Assembly: GCA_043228905.1 (NCBI GenBank)
Contig: JBHGNT010000013.1
Coordinates: 372,001 to 436,000, forward strand
Reading direction: 5' to 3'
Length of the DNA stretch: 64,000 bases
Source: Azolla caroliniana
Lineage: Eukaryota; Polypodiophyta
Part shown: piece by piece, positions 45,001 to 54,384 of the stretch
Layout: every line of letters starts with the position of its first letter
Position numbering within the stretch: position 1 is the stretch's first letter
The notes under the pieces: generated by a model
What the model saw: only the letters and a program-made list of their open reading frames with translations
Databases searched by the model: none
Told to the model about the DNA's origin: nothing
Program-made: the position numbers and the translations under genes

Positions 45001-47230
45001 TGATAGAACATCTACCTTCTTTCTTTCTCTTAGTGTTGGATCTCATGCTATAGGAGCCATTCTTATGCAACAAGATTCTGAAAATAGGCTTATGCATCCT
45101 ATATATTTTATTAGTAAAGCCATGTCTGATGTAGAGAAAGAATTCTTAGAAGTAGAAAAGTGGATGTTAGCTCTTATATATGCTTGTAAAAAGTTTAGAA
45201 GTTTTCTACTACCTCATCATTTTGTAATAATCACTAGCATGTCATTACTCCCATATGTACTCCAACATGTGAGCATTTCAGCACGAATTGCTAAATGGGC
45301 TCTACTATTGGCGGAGTTTGATTTTGAAGTCAAATTGGAATCAACTATGCGTGCCGAATTGGCGGATCTTCTCACCTTTAGAGAAACCTTTCATGAAGAA
45401 GACTTGGTAAAGCTACGAAAGGCACTTCCCGAGCCGGATATGGAGGATGCATTCACCTTATTCTTTGATGGGGCATTTCGCAAAGCCACAAACATAGCCG
45501 TGGGTGGGATTATTCTCAAGGATCCTCAAGGAGACAGAGTAAAAAGTGAAGGTATTACATTAAGTGGTGTGAATTCAAATAATGAAGCGGAGTATGCTAC
45601 CTTGTGTTATGGTCTTCGTCTATGTAAAGCTATGAAGATAAAAAGATTAATTCTTAAGGGTGATTCCTTATTGGTAATTAAACAAATTCAAGGCAATTGG
45701 AAATGTCAAAGTGATGGGCTTAGAAATTTTTATAAAGAAGCAATGAGTCTACTAAGGTCTTTTGAAAAGATACAGGTTAAGCATGTGGGGAGATTATACA
45801 ATAAAGAAGCGGATGCATTAGCTCAAGCCCAATTAGATAAGATCAAGGAAGGTTTCGTTGGTGTTTTGGAGACGTGCAAAGATGTAGACTCCCTAGAGGA
45901 AGTACATAATTTTCTTAATAAAGGAGAGTTTCCAAATAACCTCAATGCTTTGCAAAGAAAGCGTTTGGTGGCAAAGGCTTCACAATATCATTTGGTGGGT
46001 GAAGATTTGTACAACAAAGGGAAAGATGGAGTTTTACGAAGAGTTCCTAACAAAAGCGAGATTATAAAGATACTCTTTAAGTTGCATGAAGAAGTTTGTG
46101 GAGGGCATTTAGCCCATGATATAATGATAAGAAAGATTTTACTAATTGGTTTTACATGGCCTACTATCCATAGGGATGTGCATGATTGGTGTAGATCTTG
46201 TGATGCATGTCAAAAAGCGGGAATAAGACATCTACAAAGTGGACCTTTACAACCCATTGTGGTGTTTGCTCCATTCGAGAAATGGGGAATTGATGCAGTA
46301 GGACCTCTTCCGAAAACTCAACATGGTAAAGAGTTTATTTTGGTGGCCATTGACTACATGACAAAGTGGGTGGAAGCTATAGCAACTTCCTCGATTAAAG
46401 CCAAAGATGTAGCCCAATTTGTGTATAAGAATATTTGTACTAGATTTGGAGTTCCCATGGAGATTGTATCCGATCATGGACCCGGTTTTAGGAGTGAAAT
46501 GTTAGCTTGTCTATTAAGCAAGTTGAAGATTAAGCATCGATATTCAACGCCTTATTATCCTCAAGCAAATGGTGCAGTTGAGAAAGTGAATGGGCTTATA
46601 GTGAAGAATTTGACAAAGTTAGTGCAAGACAAAGTAAGAACATGGGATAGGTATTTGGATGATACTCTTTGGGCTTATAGAGTTTCTTATAAATCCTCCA
46701 CAGGTTTTACTCCTTTTTATTTGGTTTATGGAAAAGAAGCGTTACTTCCGATCGAACTTGAGATCAAAAGTAATAGACTAATGGAGGCATCGCATCGCTC
46801 AAAAGGAAATGATGTGATGAGTCGTTTAGCGAGCAACCATCTACTACAATATTCAAGAGAAGAAGCTGTGGAGCATTACTTAAATCAAGCAATGAAGAGA
46901 AAGGAGGCATATGACAAAAAACACAAGGGCAACCACATTGAAGAAGGATCATTGGTTCTTAGGTATGATAATAGATATGATTATATTCAAGGACAAAAGC
47001 TTGATAATAAGTGGGAAGGACCCTTTGTGGTTCACAAAAAGTATGACAACGGAAGTTACCAATTGAAAGATGTGGATGGAGCACTTCATTCTTATCGAGT
47101 GAACGGATGGCGCCTTAAAAAGTATGTAACTCGGGGACCTACTTATATTCCCCAAGTTACTAATGATATTGTTGATACGGATGGATGGGAGCAAGAAGTG
47201 GACTTGTTTCCCCATACATTATTTTCTTAA
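42071..47230 (+). CDS. gag-pol: N Gag-Pol polyprotein, dual RNase H type (intact)
   Basis: 1,719 codons from ATG 42071, the first ATG after the PBS; the longer open frame reaches into the LTR without ATG. Domains by residue: capsid-like 1-200 (RDWYDSLPPNQQGAY); knuckle CYSCQEEGHISTRC ~265; protease LVDSGARVSLIS ~473; RT with VVVPKKNGKWRVCVDY and catalytic FMDD ~842; a first RNase H ~975-1100 that has lost catalytic residues (SVGSHAIGAIL where DAS is usual; TSMSLL where TDH is usual); a second, archaeal/plant-type RNase H ~1131-1255 (FFDGAFRK, NNEAEYATL, KGDSLLVIKQ, NKEADALAQAQ); integrase zinc finger ~1340-1385; core D1408, D1468, E1504 (D-35-E). Dual RNase H is known in Tat-type plant elements. 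No stops or frameshifts. Confidence 0.93.
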   Translation: MQFAFSGERTQDAGAFLASFEHHAVSIGRITDNEKLPLLVATFYGRARDWYDSLPPNQQGAYQLLVHQFRAKYIQRRSATEVREELFRLKMESPIGFTEYDRNFKDLWTTWIRLRGGTEDEWFKMERFKMGLDMYFRLEANLKDPTSFQALIQVCQAYDRQVKMMSSLGDPQMTALGANLMPRANFQASSSIVHGGQVFPNVYTTTTINPTSISQEVEQVRSEQDTMALVNRRFDEVMTHLRQSQAIHNTIPDGGGSRGHHGVICYSCQEEGHISTRCPHRQQRGMGRGIYQVQRNGQRPNNNEVEGNVTLPMAQVPTIPHNVNLLNFIDDSDNSFEVAPVKRTRSSQKEKEVEGESSASRQKKKSKENEKEEKLRRRHSRRKIKMEDIPMGEGVEAFNLKHELISSGPRITWPQLLQLSPTLRKEWGRLASIRQSRKTVHYVGIVRVEDRKDIRPTIPVSIKGFHIKDALVDSGARVSLISEFVVNKVGIPISRSSSARVAVADGGVVHCIGIVEDVVIKCFGVSISMDFHVIPLKGPSYSLVLGRPWMQELNVVQDWSKGLMTITPSKGVSIHYDMRQQRLIEKEEDGITEYDSGSAYESDESEDSSSEWEMTTSYAVLKEEDDEGGLITMEQKEKMISKDLKGQERQQFINLISEFPNLFISDYAHIRGVDVIQHHINLKEGTTPVAQKLRRLGHVQKEALLKEVKALLRAQFIYPVEDSEWVSPIVVVPKKNGKWRVCVDYKPLNAATKRDHFPLPFQDEILDEIAGHEMYSVCDGYSGYFQIRIAEEDQKKTTFITPWGCFAYRCMPFGLTNAVFTFNRLAIHVFQPFFGKFVRVFMDDFAIYSSRKDHLEKVHLAFKRLEECKMQLNPEKCHIGEKEVVMLGHVVSQEGIKVDSSKIEAIQKMTTPTSIKDLEVFVQKVRYFERFIHMLAQILYPFRIILRTNNFLWTSTTEEQYVRIKELLCNAPILKPPDRTSTFFLSLSVGSHAIGAILMQQDSENRLMHPIYFISKAMSDVEKEFLEVEKWMLALIYACKKFRSFLLPHHFVIITSMSLLPYVLQHVSISARIAKWALLLAEFDFEVKLESTMRAELADLLTFRETFHEEDLVKLRKALPEPDMEDAFTLFFDGAFRKATNIAVGGIILKDPQGDRVKSEGITLSGVNSNNEAEYATLCYGLRLCKAMKIKRLILKGDSLLVIKQIQGNWKCQSDGLRNFYKEAMSLLRSFEKIQVKHVGRLYNKEADALAQAQLDKIKEGFVGVLETCKDVDSLEEVHNFLNKGEFPNNLNALQRKRLVAKASQYHLVGEDLYNKGKDGVLRRVPNKSEIIKILFKLHEEVCGGHLAHDIMIRKILLIGFTWPTIHRDVHDWCRSCDACQKAGIRHLQSGPLQPIVVFAPFEKWGIDAVGPLPKTQHGKEFILVAIDYMTKWVEAIATSSIKAKDVAQFVYKNICTRFGVPMEIVSDHGPGFRSEMLACLLSKLKIKHRYSTPYYPQANGAVEKVNGLIVKNLTKLVQDKVRTWDRYLDDTLWAYRVSYKSSTGFTPFYLVYGKEALLPIELEIKSNRLMEASHRSKGNDVMSRLASNHLLQYSREEAVEHYLNQAMKRKEAYDKKHKGNHIEEGSLVLRYDNRYDYIQGQKLDNKWEGPFVVHKKYDNGSYQLKDVDGALHSYRVNGWRLKKYVTRGPTYIPQVTNDIVDTDGWEQEVDLFPHTLFS

Positions 47231-47491
47231 TAGTCCATATTGTAGACCCATCTTTCTCTCTATTAACAAAAAGGAAGATGGTAATAGTGATTATTTTTTT
47301 TATTTGTAGAGAATGTGAGGTTTTTCCTACCGATTAGCGGGGGTTTTACTCACATCTTTTTATTTTCTTTTTATTATATCTCTCTCATTGTCTATAGCCA
47401 AGAGATTGGCGAGAGAGCTTTTGTTTGTTAAGTACTGCCAATAAGTGCTTCGCCATAAATGGCTTAGCCTCTAACAAGGGGGAGGGCTAAA

Positions 47492-48240
47492 TGTGAAAGT
47501 GTTTTTAGAATCTAAGCCATTGAACATTAGGAGAATATAAAGTATAGATAATTCACCTTTTGAGGATAAGAACACGAACTAAGACCTTAGGGAAGAAGTC
47601 AAAAGTAACAGTACAAGACCAAGAGAAAAGTAAAAAGAGAAAACGCAGACTATAAAAAACAGTAAAAATAGAATGGTCATAACTCCCTCGTTGTTTATCC
47701 AAATATCACGTTTAAATATGGATTAGAAAGCTTGTAAAAAGAGCTTTCTATAGCTTTTTAAATCGCTTAATTTGGATATCGGATGAGGGAGATATGACGA
47801 TTAGAAGGTTGATGTGTCATAGCTAAAAATAGGGAGATAAAAAGCTTCTAAAAATAGCATGAACGTGGATAAGAAGAGGAAGGTTATAAAAGAAGAAGTA
47901 ATATTAGTGAGAAGGGGGCTGAAGAGTGAAGGCCAAAGAGTGGATGAGGAGTGTTAGGAAGAAGTGTCTTTGTGGAAGAGGAAGTGTCTTAGAAGAGGAA
48001 GGTCTTTGGTTTTACTTCAATGTGGAGTTTGTCTCCTTTGTATTCTCTTGATGTTGGAATATCAGAATATTCTTATTTCTTGCTCGCTTTCTCTATCTTT
48101 TTTCTTAGTTTCTTGAGTTATACTCTCTAATCATAATTACCTAGAGCTATATAATATATTATGATTTTCAACTCCATCTAATCGGTTTGATCAAGCCCTC
48201 ATATAGTGTATAACTATCTATTATCTTATACACTCTATCA
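47492..48240 (+). repeat. N 3' LTR
   Basis: Same length as the 5' LTR, differing at a single position that I could find. Confidence 0.95.
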
Positions 48241-50866
48241 AACGGCACCAGCAACTTTCCAGCGAATCATCATGGAGATCTTCGGCGAATACATTCCAGC
48301 CTTCATGCAGGTTTTCCAGGATGACTTTGCAGTCTATAGCCGGGAAAAAGACCATTTGCAGCACCTACGGTTATGCCTTGAAAAGTGTAGGTTATACCGG
48401 CTAAGCTTAAACCCAGCAAAATGCATCTTTGGGGTTTCAAGTGGAATCTTACTGGGACACATTGTAAGTAAGGAGGGCATTGCGGTCGACCCGGACAAAG
48501 TAAATGCGATACTAGGGGCACCGGCGCCGAAAACGGCCAAAGCACTAAGCCGATTCTTAGGACAGATCCGGTGGCACAGCCGGATGCTCCGTCACTTGGC
48601 TGACTTGGCTACACCATTACACACCGCGGTACATCGGACACCGTTCCAATGGACGGATACGGAGGATAAGGCATACAATGCCCTGAAGGTACTTTTGTCG
48701 CAAGCACCCGTCGTGCAGCCTCCGGATTGGAGCAAGGAATTTCATGTGTTCATTGACGCTTCCGACATCGCTATCGGCAGCGCCTTAATGCAACTTACGG
48801 AGCCCAAATGGTACCGGCCGGTATATTACGCGAGCCAGAAGCTGTCCCAAGCGGAGAAGAACTATTCGACGACGGAACGGGAGGCCCTGGGCATGATCTA
48901 CAGTGTAACAAAGTTTCGTCATTACCTATTGGGAAGGAAGTTCTCCTTTCATGTGGATCACTCGGCGCTCCTGTACTTAGTGTCCAAGGCGTCCCTGACC
49001 GGTAAGTTGGCCCGTTGGACCTTGCTGTTGCAAGAGTTCGAATTTGAGATCTTCCACCGGCCCGGTATCCAGCATGCCGTAGCAGACTATCTGAGCCGGT
49101 TAGAGTCCGAAGAATCAGGCGACGGAGTAGCGGATGAATTCCCGGACGCAGAGTTATTCCGTATCACCCCGGAAACGGCAGCGGACGACACGGTGGTATC
49201 AGAAGATAGGTGGCTGACAAACATGCACCAGTTCCTAAGCACGGGCTTGCCACCGGAGGAAATGAACCGGGACGAGAGGAAACGACTGGCGGTGCAGAGC
49301 CGCAATTTCTGTCTGTTACGGGACACTCTCTACCACAAGGGAGCAGATGGAATATGGAGACGGGCAGTCCGTAGTGACGAGAAACAAGTAATCTTACGGG
49401 AAGCACACTGTGGGGTTGCCGGAGGACACTATGCCGGGGAAGCGACGACAAGGAAAGTATGGCAGAGCGGCTTATGGTGGCCCACGACGTTAAAAGACGT
49501 CGTCAAGTATGCTAAGGAATGTGACCTATGCCAACGAATGGGCCAGCCTACGGAGCAAGCACGGATGCCACACCAACCGGTACTTCCACTAGAGCCATTC
49601 CAGAAGTGGGGGTTGGATTTTGTCGGACCGTTCAAGCCACCGGCAATGAGAACGGGTAATCGTTATGTCATCGTGGCAACAGATTATTGCACTAAATGGG
49701 TGGAGGCTAAGGCCTTGAGAGACAACACCGCGTCATCCACAGCAAAATTCCTGTACGAAAACATTTGGTGCCGATATGGATGTCCGATTGAATTAATCAG
49801 CGACCAAGGAGGGCACTTCCTCGGCCAGGTAGTTGAAAGCTTAACAACGTATTTTGTCGGACCGTTCAAGCCACCGGCAATGAGAACGGGTAATCGTTAT
49901 GTCATCGTGGCAACAGATTATTGCACTAAATGGGTGGAGGCTAAGGCCTTGAGAGACAACACCGCGTCATCCACAGCAAAATTCCTGTACGAAAACATTT
50001 GGTGCCGATATGGATGTCCGATTGAATTAATCAGCGACCAAGGAGGGCACTTCCTCGGCCAGGTAGTTGAAAGCTTAACAACGTTCTATGCCGTGGTCCA
50101 TAAACGGAGCACACCGTACTACCCACAAGCAAACGGGTTAGCAGAGTCAACCAACAAAACGCTCCAGAACATTCTCCGCAAAATCGTCAATGAAAACCGG
50201 ACAGACTGGGATACAAAGCTCCATAGCGCGCTATGGGCGTACCGAACGGCATACAAAACAAGTATCCGGACAACGCCGTTTCGGTTAGCGTTCGGCTTAG
50301 AGGCGGTCATGCCGGTGGAATTTCAGGTACCAAGCTTACGGATCCAACTACGGGAACGGCTGAATGAAAAGGAGTCGGAGGAAATGCGGCTAGCAGCACT
50401 ATGCGAACTGGAGGAGCAACGGCTGGCCAGCATCCTACACATGGAACTGGAGCAACGACGACGGAAAGCGTTCGTTGACCGTCACCGGAAAGGTAATGAA
50501 AAGATGTTCGAAATCGGAAAGCCGGTGCTAGTATTCCAAACGAGGATGGGCAAGATGCGGGGTAAACTCCGGTTTAGATGGACAGGCCCGTATTGGCTGA
50601 CACGGGAATACAACGGGTCCTATCAGTTAGGGACACTTGCCGGTGAAGTGCTAGGCAAGTGGGTCAACGGATTTAGAATAAAGCCCTATAAAGGACCGAT
50701 GCCAAGTAACCCGTTTATGCAGCCCACCGGCACTATACCGGGAACCTGTCCGGGAACGGTACGGATGGAAGAAAAAGACGACGGGGAACCCGTAGCAGAG
50801 GCGAAGGAAGACACGGCAACCCGTAAGGAAAACGGTAAGGGTCCAAAGGGACCTACGGATGTGTAA
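48241..50866 (+). pseudogene. pol: X2 RT C-terminus, RNase H, integrase (second part)
   Basis: Resumes with TAPATFQ and the RT catalytic block VFQDDFAVYS (about 48312). RNase H has [33 protein letters not shown] and VADYLSRLE (48740-49110). The integrase zinc finger (H-H-CDLCQ) is at about 49400-49540, D1 in LDFVGP (49616). A 234-bp in-frame duplication follows, then D2 (50036) and E (50144) at D-35-E spacing. The C-terminal GKLRFRWTGPYWL region precedes the stop at 50866. The leading residues of the open frame before 48241 belong to the N LTR. Open throughout, but the integrase fold is probably wrecked. Confidence 0.88.
49617..50084 (+). repeat. 234-bp in-frame tandem duplication in X2 integrase
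   Basis: 49617-49850 is repeated directly at 49851-50084, apparently without differences. It adds 78 codons covering the core from just after D1 through D2. In the second copy D1 is replaced by Y (TTYFVGP), so the extra unit has D2 only. X1 and W have a single copy where comparable. Confidence 0.9.
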
Positions 50867-51245
50867 GATCACATACCGTCATTAAAATAAAAAAAATATA
50901 AAAAAAATAAAAAAGAAATCATTAAAAATCGAGGTATGAACGGACGTGAAAGCAAGGAGCGAAAAGGTACGTAGTGGGCATTTAAGAGCCGCCACGTTAC
51001 TTAATACTAAATTGGTACACGACGTGCGCATGCTCGGAAAAGGCACCAAGACGCACAGAGAAAAAGCAGAACGCATGGAGACCTTTTCATTTCGCGAGCC
51101 AAGAAGCACAGAAGCACCAAGGCAGTGGAAGCTTATCAGACGCGAACCTGCACTCAGAGAACCCCCACGTTCGGAAGTCTCTCTCTCTCGCTCTCACTCT
51201 CATCACCACTCTACCTCGCCATCTTTCCTCGACCTCGAAGCAGAC
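50867..51245 (+). other. X2 spacer between pol and accessory ORF
   Basis: Begins with an A/T-rich run (50884-50935). No coding landmarks. It could hold a splice acceptor or promoter for the accessory ORF; none is certain. Confidence 0.4.
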
Positions 51246-53914
51246 ATGGACCCACAAACGCTGTCGGAAGCGGCCAGGAAATGGCTCAGGCAACACGGAC
51301 TGGATGGGTTCCTGACCATCATGGAGTCACCACCGCACAAAGAAGCCGACCAGGTCATCAAGGAGCTCGACACAGAAGTCATCACTGAGGAAGCGATCCG
51401 TGCGCTAACAGGCCTTCGGAGGGAGGTATTTTTCAGATCGATAACCCAACCTCGGAGCAACTCATCCGATATTTCGGTGAGTACTCTCTAGCCGGCAAAG
51501 GCTATCGAACGCAGGGCGGCGAAGATCCGCTATTCAGGGAGATAGCTCGAGTGCTCCATGAGTACGGCCACGTGTACCCCCGACCCCCTGTCATGCCAAA
51601 AAATCGGGCAGGGATGATCATAGCCACCTATGAAGGGATCAAGGTGGACTGGCCGGTGTTGATTGCAGACGGTTTGTGCGCGGCAATAGACATGGTACGA
51701 GGAAAGGACGGCAAGGAGGGCCGGAAGCTGTGGCATGCCGTAGCTCAGTGGATAACATTGCTCGTGCCGCCGGTCGAGACCGTTCAGCCAAAGAAGCGGC
51801 CAAGATTATCGGAAGGAAGCACCTCGAAGCCCGCGTCCAAACGACAGCAGCTGCTGGCGTCGAAGGCGACGAAAGGGAAGAAACGGCTCCCAGAACCGGA
51901 GGAGGTGTCACCGGTCCTACCCGTTAAGATAACCATACGGCGACCGGGACAGAAGGAACCGGAACCCTTGACGGCACAGATACATGTCGTTACCCAGGAA
52001 GAGGAAACGGAGGAGCCAGTAGAGCACCTCCAACGACGGTCAAGAAGTAGGACCGCCGGGACAGCGGGGGAGCGTTCGGACCCGCAAAAGGAAGAAACGC
52101 CCCCAACTCAACCTGAGCAAACCGCAAGGGAGGAACCGGAACCGGTGCGTATAGAACCGGCCTTGTCGACTTCTATACAAGAAGTCATTCCAACGGCTCC
52201 GGAGACGGCGAGAACCGGAACTCAACAGTCGGCGAGCCCAGCCAGCACACACAGCGGCCAAGGAGTAGAACCAGAACGGCAGATACATGCACTCAGGCCA
52301 GACAATTCCACAGTGAACGAGCCGACCCGACCAGTACAGCAGCAAGGCACCAGTAGCATGTGGCTACGGTGGGTAGGCGAGCAGATCGCCGGAGCGGTCG
52401 AGTACATAGAGGCGGAGGAGAGAGCGCACCACGAACGGTTGCTCGTCACAACCGTAGATCTAGAGACGGCCCGGTCCAGAATCCGGAGCCTTGAACAAGA
52501 CTTGGACAGGGTCACAAGGGAAATGGCTCAATTGGCTTTGACAACACAAGTCCAAGCACCGGTGACTCCGGGCAATGTACAGAATAAAGCGTCAGATCAA
52601 CCTGTACATAGCAATCAGACCCCGGCAACGGAAACCGTTCCGGAGAGAAATGCGGCACAAGCCCAAGAGCTTGCGGACTTAAAGGATGAGCTAGCTGCCC
52701 AAGAAGCGCTGAGGAGCCGCGAAAGAGAGTTGAAGACGGCAGCGGAGGCAGAACTTAAAAAGACTGCTGAGAATCTACGCCGGGCCGAGGAGAGCTTACG
52801 AAAAGGCCACCAAGCGTACGACCGGCTCAAGGAAGAGAGGGAGAAAATGCTGCAAGAGAAGGACAGGCTCCGGAGAAACGCCGAAACAGAAGTAGAGCGC
52901 CTGAAAGAGGAACTCCGGCAGCTAAAGGACCGGGAGGACCGGAACCATCGCCAGATCAACGGCAAGCTCAAACAAAAAACGGAGGAATTTGAGCACTTGC
53001 ACCGGGAGTATAAACGGTTGCAAACGGAGCACAAGGAACGGACGGATGAGCTCCGGCAAGCAGTTGATCGGACCGCAACGGCATACGCTAATGAACAAGC
53101 GGAAACCAGAAGACGGTTGGAAGAGGCGGAGAAGGTTCGGACAGAGCTCCTCAGGCAACAGCAGGCGGAAAAAGAAAGAGCGGCGGAGGTACTGCAGAGG
53201 CTGCAAACAACATATCAAGGGCAGCTGACGCACTACAGAGAGCAGGCGGAGGATACGGCTAATCTCATCAAGCAGTTGAAGGAGGAACGACAAGTTGTGG
53301 AAAGTAGAGCGCAAATGGGAGCAAGTCGCATCCAGGATATCATGCGGGCCTGGTTGAACCAGACCAAGAGCTTGATTGACAACGGTTCCGTCAAATGGTG
53401 GACCAAGTGGGCCACGAACGCGGCGGAACTCCAATTGCTCCGGGCCGACGTAGAGAACCGGCGGAAGGAGGGAGATGATTGCTATATGCTGACTTCCGAA
53501 GACTTCACCGGCATAAGAGATGAGCTGGCCGAAGACTTTCAAGCCTTGGCAGAGGACCAACTAGGGCAAGTCCGGCAACTTGTAGCTCAGCTGGACGACG
53601 ACAGGCTGGAGGCGCAGATCCAGTTTGAAAGCTACGAGAGGTCCCGGATCCGGGAAGAGAAAGCACGAGAACCGGTTACGGTCAACCTCAGTGATGAGGA
53701 ACCGTTACTGGAAGGAGACCGGACCGGAAGCAGTCAAACGGAGATGCCGGAGTCAGAGAAACAAACGGAGCAGCCGCCTATAGAGCAGCCGGAGCAGTCT
53801 CAGTCCCAACCGCAACCACAGCAGCAGCAGCAAGCACAGCCGCAACAACCACAACCGGAAGAACAATTGGAAACTCTGGAACAAAGTATTTTGGACAATT
53901 TGGGTGAACAATGA
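51246..53914 (+). pseudogene. X2 accessory 3' ORF (conserved N-domain + coiled coil)
   Basis: ATG 51246 (MDPQTLSEAARKWLRQHGLDG) opens a frame that slips by one base in a T run at about 51426-51430 and continues to 53914. The N-terminal ~160 residues match the W accessory ORF: PTSEQL, RYFGEYSLAGKGYRTQGG, FREIARVLHEYGHV, MIIATYEGIKVDWPVLI. Then come a basic/Pro linker, a long Glu/Lys/Gln/Arg heptad-rich segment (about 52370-53350) of coiled-coil character, and a Gln/Pro-rich tail (53760-53870). No membrane segment. The position (after pol, sense, before the 3' LTR) is where env-like ORFs sit in some plant elements, but nothing here looks like an envelope. Function unknown. Confidence 0.75.
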
Positions 53915-53966
53915 AGGGGCCGAGAAGGGTTCGACGTACAAGGTACTGTCCCACGGGCGTGCCATG

Positions 53967-54384
53967 TGTTACCGGCCGGCAAGGAGTCCAAAATACGGAG
54001 TGAAGGAATTAATTAAGTATGGTTGTAAATAAGCATACTGTGGACGGACGGACTGGAAACGGTATGCCGTTCCAGATCCGGACGGATCCCGAATAGGTGT
54101 GATAGGCACCGTTTTGTACTACGGGCCGGAAACCTATTTAAAGGCCCGGACCCCATTGTAATCGCAACGGATAATTAATAGAGCGTATGGTGTTTATACT
54201 TCTGTGTTGATTTCCGTTCTGTAATTACTGTTATATCTTACACGTGTAATTAACAAAAGCGCTCTAATCGTGTAACCTACTTAAGTCGGTGTAATCGTTG
54301 AGTCATAATCCTATGCCGTAATCACCCTTTGGTGAAGTGTCTCCGTGACACCTTGTGTAAGGCCTTGTCCGGTCAGAGAACAAC
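53967..54384 (+). repeat. X2 3' LTR
   Basis: 418 bp, TGTTACCGGCCGG...GAGAACAACA, abutting AAGTG (54385-54389). Confidence 0.93.

Larger units (their letters stand above)
41234..48240 (+). mobile_element. N: young, complete Tat-like Ty3 retrotransposon
   Basis: 7,007 bp with 749-bp LTRs (41234-41982 and 47492-48240) and a perfect duplication, AACGG (41229-41233 and 48241-48245). I find one mismatch between the LTRs (G/C near 41757/48015). A PBS-like TTTTGGCGCTCC follows the 5' LTR, and a purine tract (AAGGGGGAGGG, 47476-47486) precedes the 3' LTR. One unbroken gag-pol frame fills the interior. Removing N and one AACGG restores X2 RT, so N is the latest datable insertion here. Confidence 0.96.
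37314..54384 (+). mobile_element. X2: full-length Ty3 element, interrupted by element N
   Basis: Both LTRs (37314-37732 and 53967-54384) and a perfect 5-bp duplication, AAGTG (37309-37313 and 54385-54389), inside a DUF7869-type gene. Without N it is about 10.1 kb: LTR, PBS TGGCGACCACGATTCC (about 37739), a single gag-pro-RT-RH-INT frame, an accessory ORF, and the 3' LTR. I count about 8 mismatches between the LTRs, so it is older than N. Two stops in gag, a 234-bp integrase duplication and a frameshift in the accessory ORF make it non-functional now. Confidence 0.95.

Noticed and set aside
48206-48240. X2 pol starting at 48206
   Set aside because: These bases are the end of the N 3' LTR; true X2 sequence resumes at 48241.
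51551-53914. Envelope (env-like) gene in X2
   Set aside because: The position fits, but there is no signal peptide, transmembrane segment or Cys pattern; it is a charged, coiled-coil-like protein.
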